From assembly GCA_021814085.1 (NCBI GenBank), contig JAKAJA010000065.1, positions 2,529 to 8,349 of the forward strand: a stretch of 5,821 nucleotides of DNA. Direction: 5' to 3'. The translations under genes and the position numbers were made by a program. The notes beneath the pieces were generated by a model, which saw only the letters and a list, made by a program, of their open reading frames with translations, searched no databases and was not told the DNA's origin. Positions 4,805-5,821 of this stretch are shown piece after piece. Every line of letters starts with the position of its first letter. Positions within the stretch are counted from its first letter, which is position 1. Source of the DNA: Acidobacteriota bacterium (lineage in GTDB: Bacteria > Acidobacteriota > UBA4820 > DSQY01).

Positions 4805-5719
4805 TCATGCTACTTTCGGTCCGTGCTCCAAGCCCTTCGTATGCCGGAGGGCGAGGAGTGACGTGCAGGCAAGGACCACAACCGCCCCCACGGCCTGAAG
4901 AGGGTAGAGCCGCTCCCCGAGAAGGACCACCGCGAGGATCGTCCCGACCACGGGGATGACGTTTGTGAAGGCTGAGACCACGGAGGCCTTCACCCGGCTC
5001 AGGGCGTAGTTCAGCATCCAATACGCGAGGAAGGAGCATCCGATGCCCAGGTAGGCCAGGGCCGCCCAGCCCCTGAAGCCCGGTGTTTTGGGCGCACCGG
5101 ACCACCAGTCCCAGCACGCGAAGGGCAAGTACATGAGAGCGGCGTAGAGGGCCTGGAGGCGCGTCACCGACACGACGCTGTAGCTGACGAGCAGCCTCTT
5201 GGCCAGCACGGTGTAAATGGAAGCGGTGAGCGCCGCGGCCACGATGAGGAGGTTGCCTTCGAGGGTGCCGCCAAAAGCATTCCCTTCCCCCCCACCGGCA
5301 GCCACGAGTAGGACGATCCCTCCCAGGGAGAAAAGGATGAGAAGGACCTCGAAGGGCACCACGGGGACCCTCAGCCACAGGGCTTCCAACACGAGCACGA
5401 AGAGGGGAATCGTGGAAATGAGGATGGCCGCCGTGGAGGCGAGGGTGCGCTGGATGCCCGCGGCTTCGAGGAAGAAATATGCTCCGGGCTCGAAGAGGGC
5501 CATGAGGAAGACGCTGATGTAGCCGGCCCGGTGCATCTTCCTCGCCCCAATCCACGGCGACAGGATATAGAAAAGGGCCGCGGCCAGGGCAAATCGCATG
5601 AAGATGAGCTGGGCGGCGGTAAAGTAAACCAGGGCGATCTTGGTGCCCACGAAGGAGGCCCCGAAGAGAAGGGACATGCCGGCCATGGCCCAGTTGGCCC
5701 GCGAGCCGCCGGATCTCAT
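4805..5719 (-). CDS. EamA-family (drug/metabolite transporter superfamily) inner-membrane permease
   Basis: This is a 304-residue protein with ten predicted membrane helices in two EamA repeats, about residues 9-140 and 156-292, the standard DMT layout and length. Each repeat ends alike: LEALWLRVPVVPFEVLLILF at 111-130 and LLGERLYPLQAVGAVVVL at 266-283 carry the family's helix-4/5 signature (E/GE, then a hydrophobic G-rich helix). The start region has the familiar LLFGASFVGTKIAL at 17-30. Members export or import amino acids, nucleosides, sugars or drugs, and substrate cannot be read from sequence. ATG 5719 is the only plausible start, because an in-frame TGA lies upstream near 5779. No Shine-Dalgarno site is seen, but the ATG overlaps the stop of an upstream gene as ATGA, so it is probably translated by coupling or re-initiation. 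The C-terminus is short and polar (HTKGLEHGPKVA). Confidence 0.92.
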   Translation of the reverse strand: MRSGGSRANWAMAGMSLLFGASFVGTKIALVYFTAAQLIFMRFALAAALFYILSPWIGARKMHRAGYISVFLMALFEPGAYFFLEAAGIQRTLASTAAILISTIPLFVLVLEALWLRVPVVPFEVLLILFSLGGIVLLVAAGGGEGNAFGGTLEGNLLIVAAALTASIYTVLAKRLLVSYSVVSVTRLQALYAALMYLPFACWDWWSGAPKTPGFRGWAALAYLGIGCSFLAYWMLNYALSRVKASVVSAFTNVIPVVGTILAVVLLGERLYPLQAVGAVVVLACTSLLALRHTKGLEHGPKVA

Positions 5720-5821
5720 GACGGTTGGGTGAGGGCTCTGAGGAGGACGGAAAGCTTCCGGATGCGCTCCCGCCGTTCACCTTCGGTGCGCGCGGACCCT
5801 GCATACCGGATGGGGTCATCG
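5716..5821 (-). CDS. C-terminal end of an unidentified protein, cut by right window edge
   Basis: A reverse-strand frame is open from the right edge to a TGA at 5718-5716 and encodes 34 residues (DDPIRYAGSARTEGERRERI, then a hydrophobic helix-like RKLSVLLRALTQPS). It is basic and looks like a helical C-terminus. Its stop overlaps the EamA transporter start by 4 nt (ATGA), a standard operon junction, which is the main evidence that it is a real gene. I do not recognise the family from this fragment. A competing open frame here, beginning with ATG at 5819, is mostly antisense-like and shadows the transporter. Confidence 0.6.
   Translation of the reverse strand, partial: DDPIRYAGSARTEGERRERIRKLSVLLRALTQPS

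Noticed and set aside
4791..5819. Reverse-strand 342-codon open frame overlapping the EamA gene
   Set aside because: It is a shadow frame of the EamA permease with Arg/Pro/His/Gly-rich low-complexity composition, whereas the 5719-4805 frame encodes a standard ten-helix DMT protein.

Overview
This is an ordinary-looking bacterial chromosomal segment of high GC content (estimated by eye, roughly 60-65%). It is densely coding, with Shine-Dalgarno sites, short intergenic gaps and overlapping stop/start junctions. The proteins do not fix the phylum. SlyD, RsmA, YtxH-domain and EamA proteins are widespread, so any placement (for example Acidobacteriota or a deltaproteobacterial-type lineage) would be a guess. 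I saw no rRNA, tRNA, CRISPR array, insertion sequence, phage gene or defence cassette.

Layout, left to right. (1) A zinc-less medium-chain dehydrogenase/reductase runs leftward and is cut by the left edge (811 to 1). (2) A divergent gap (812-1007) holds a near-consensus sigma70 promoter that reads right. It drives a two-gene operon: a DUF948-like single-pass membrane protein (1008-1460) overlapping by 20 nt a small YtxH-domain protein (1441-1704), closed by an intrinsic terminator at 1734-1765. (3) A gap (1705-1915) carries a degenerate 7-nt tandem repeat. It precedes a 433-residue polytopic transporter (1916-3217) with a clear internal duplication, most like the MOP superfamily (MATE/ANKH-like). 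(4) slyD converges on it from the right (3770 to 3279), with a perfect 10-bp-arm hairpin between them. (5) A divergent slyD/rsmA gap (3771-3938) contains an inverted repeat and a perfect TATAAT placed so that rsmA (3939-4727) may be transcribed leaderless. (6) An EamA/DMT-family transporter runs leftward (5719 to 4805). It is coupled by an ATGA overlap to the C-terminal end of an unidentified gene entering from the right edge.

The genes do not form one pathway. Two are housekeeping functions: SlyD (prolyl isomerase, chaperone and metal handling) and RsmA (16S rRNA dimethylation in ribosome assembly). Two are membrane transporters of unknown substrate, one is a redox enzyme of unknown substrate, and the DUF948/YtxH pair is a small, probably envelope-associated module often linked with stress. 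I found no convincing new multi-gene system. The best leads are fine-scale: the possible leaderless rsmA start, the exact 14-bp direct repeat flanking rsmA, the heptad repeat array, the Shine-Dalgarno site of the YtxH gene embedded in the acidic-tail codons of its partner, and the ANKH-like transporter.
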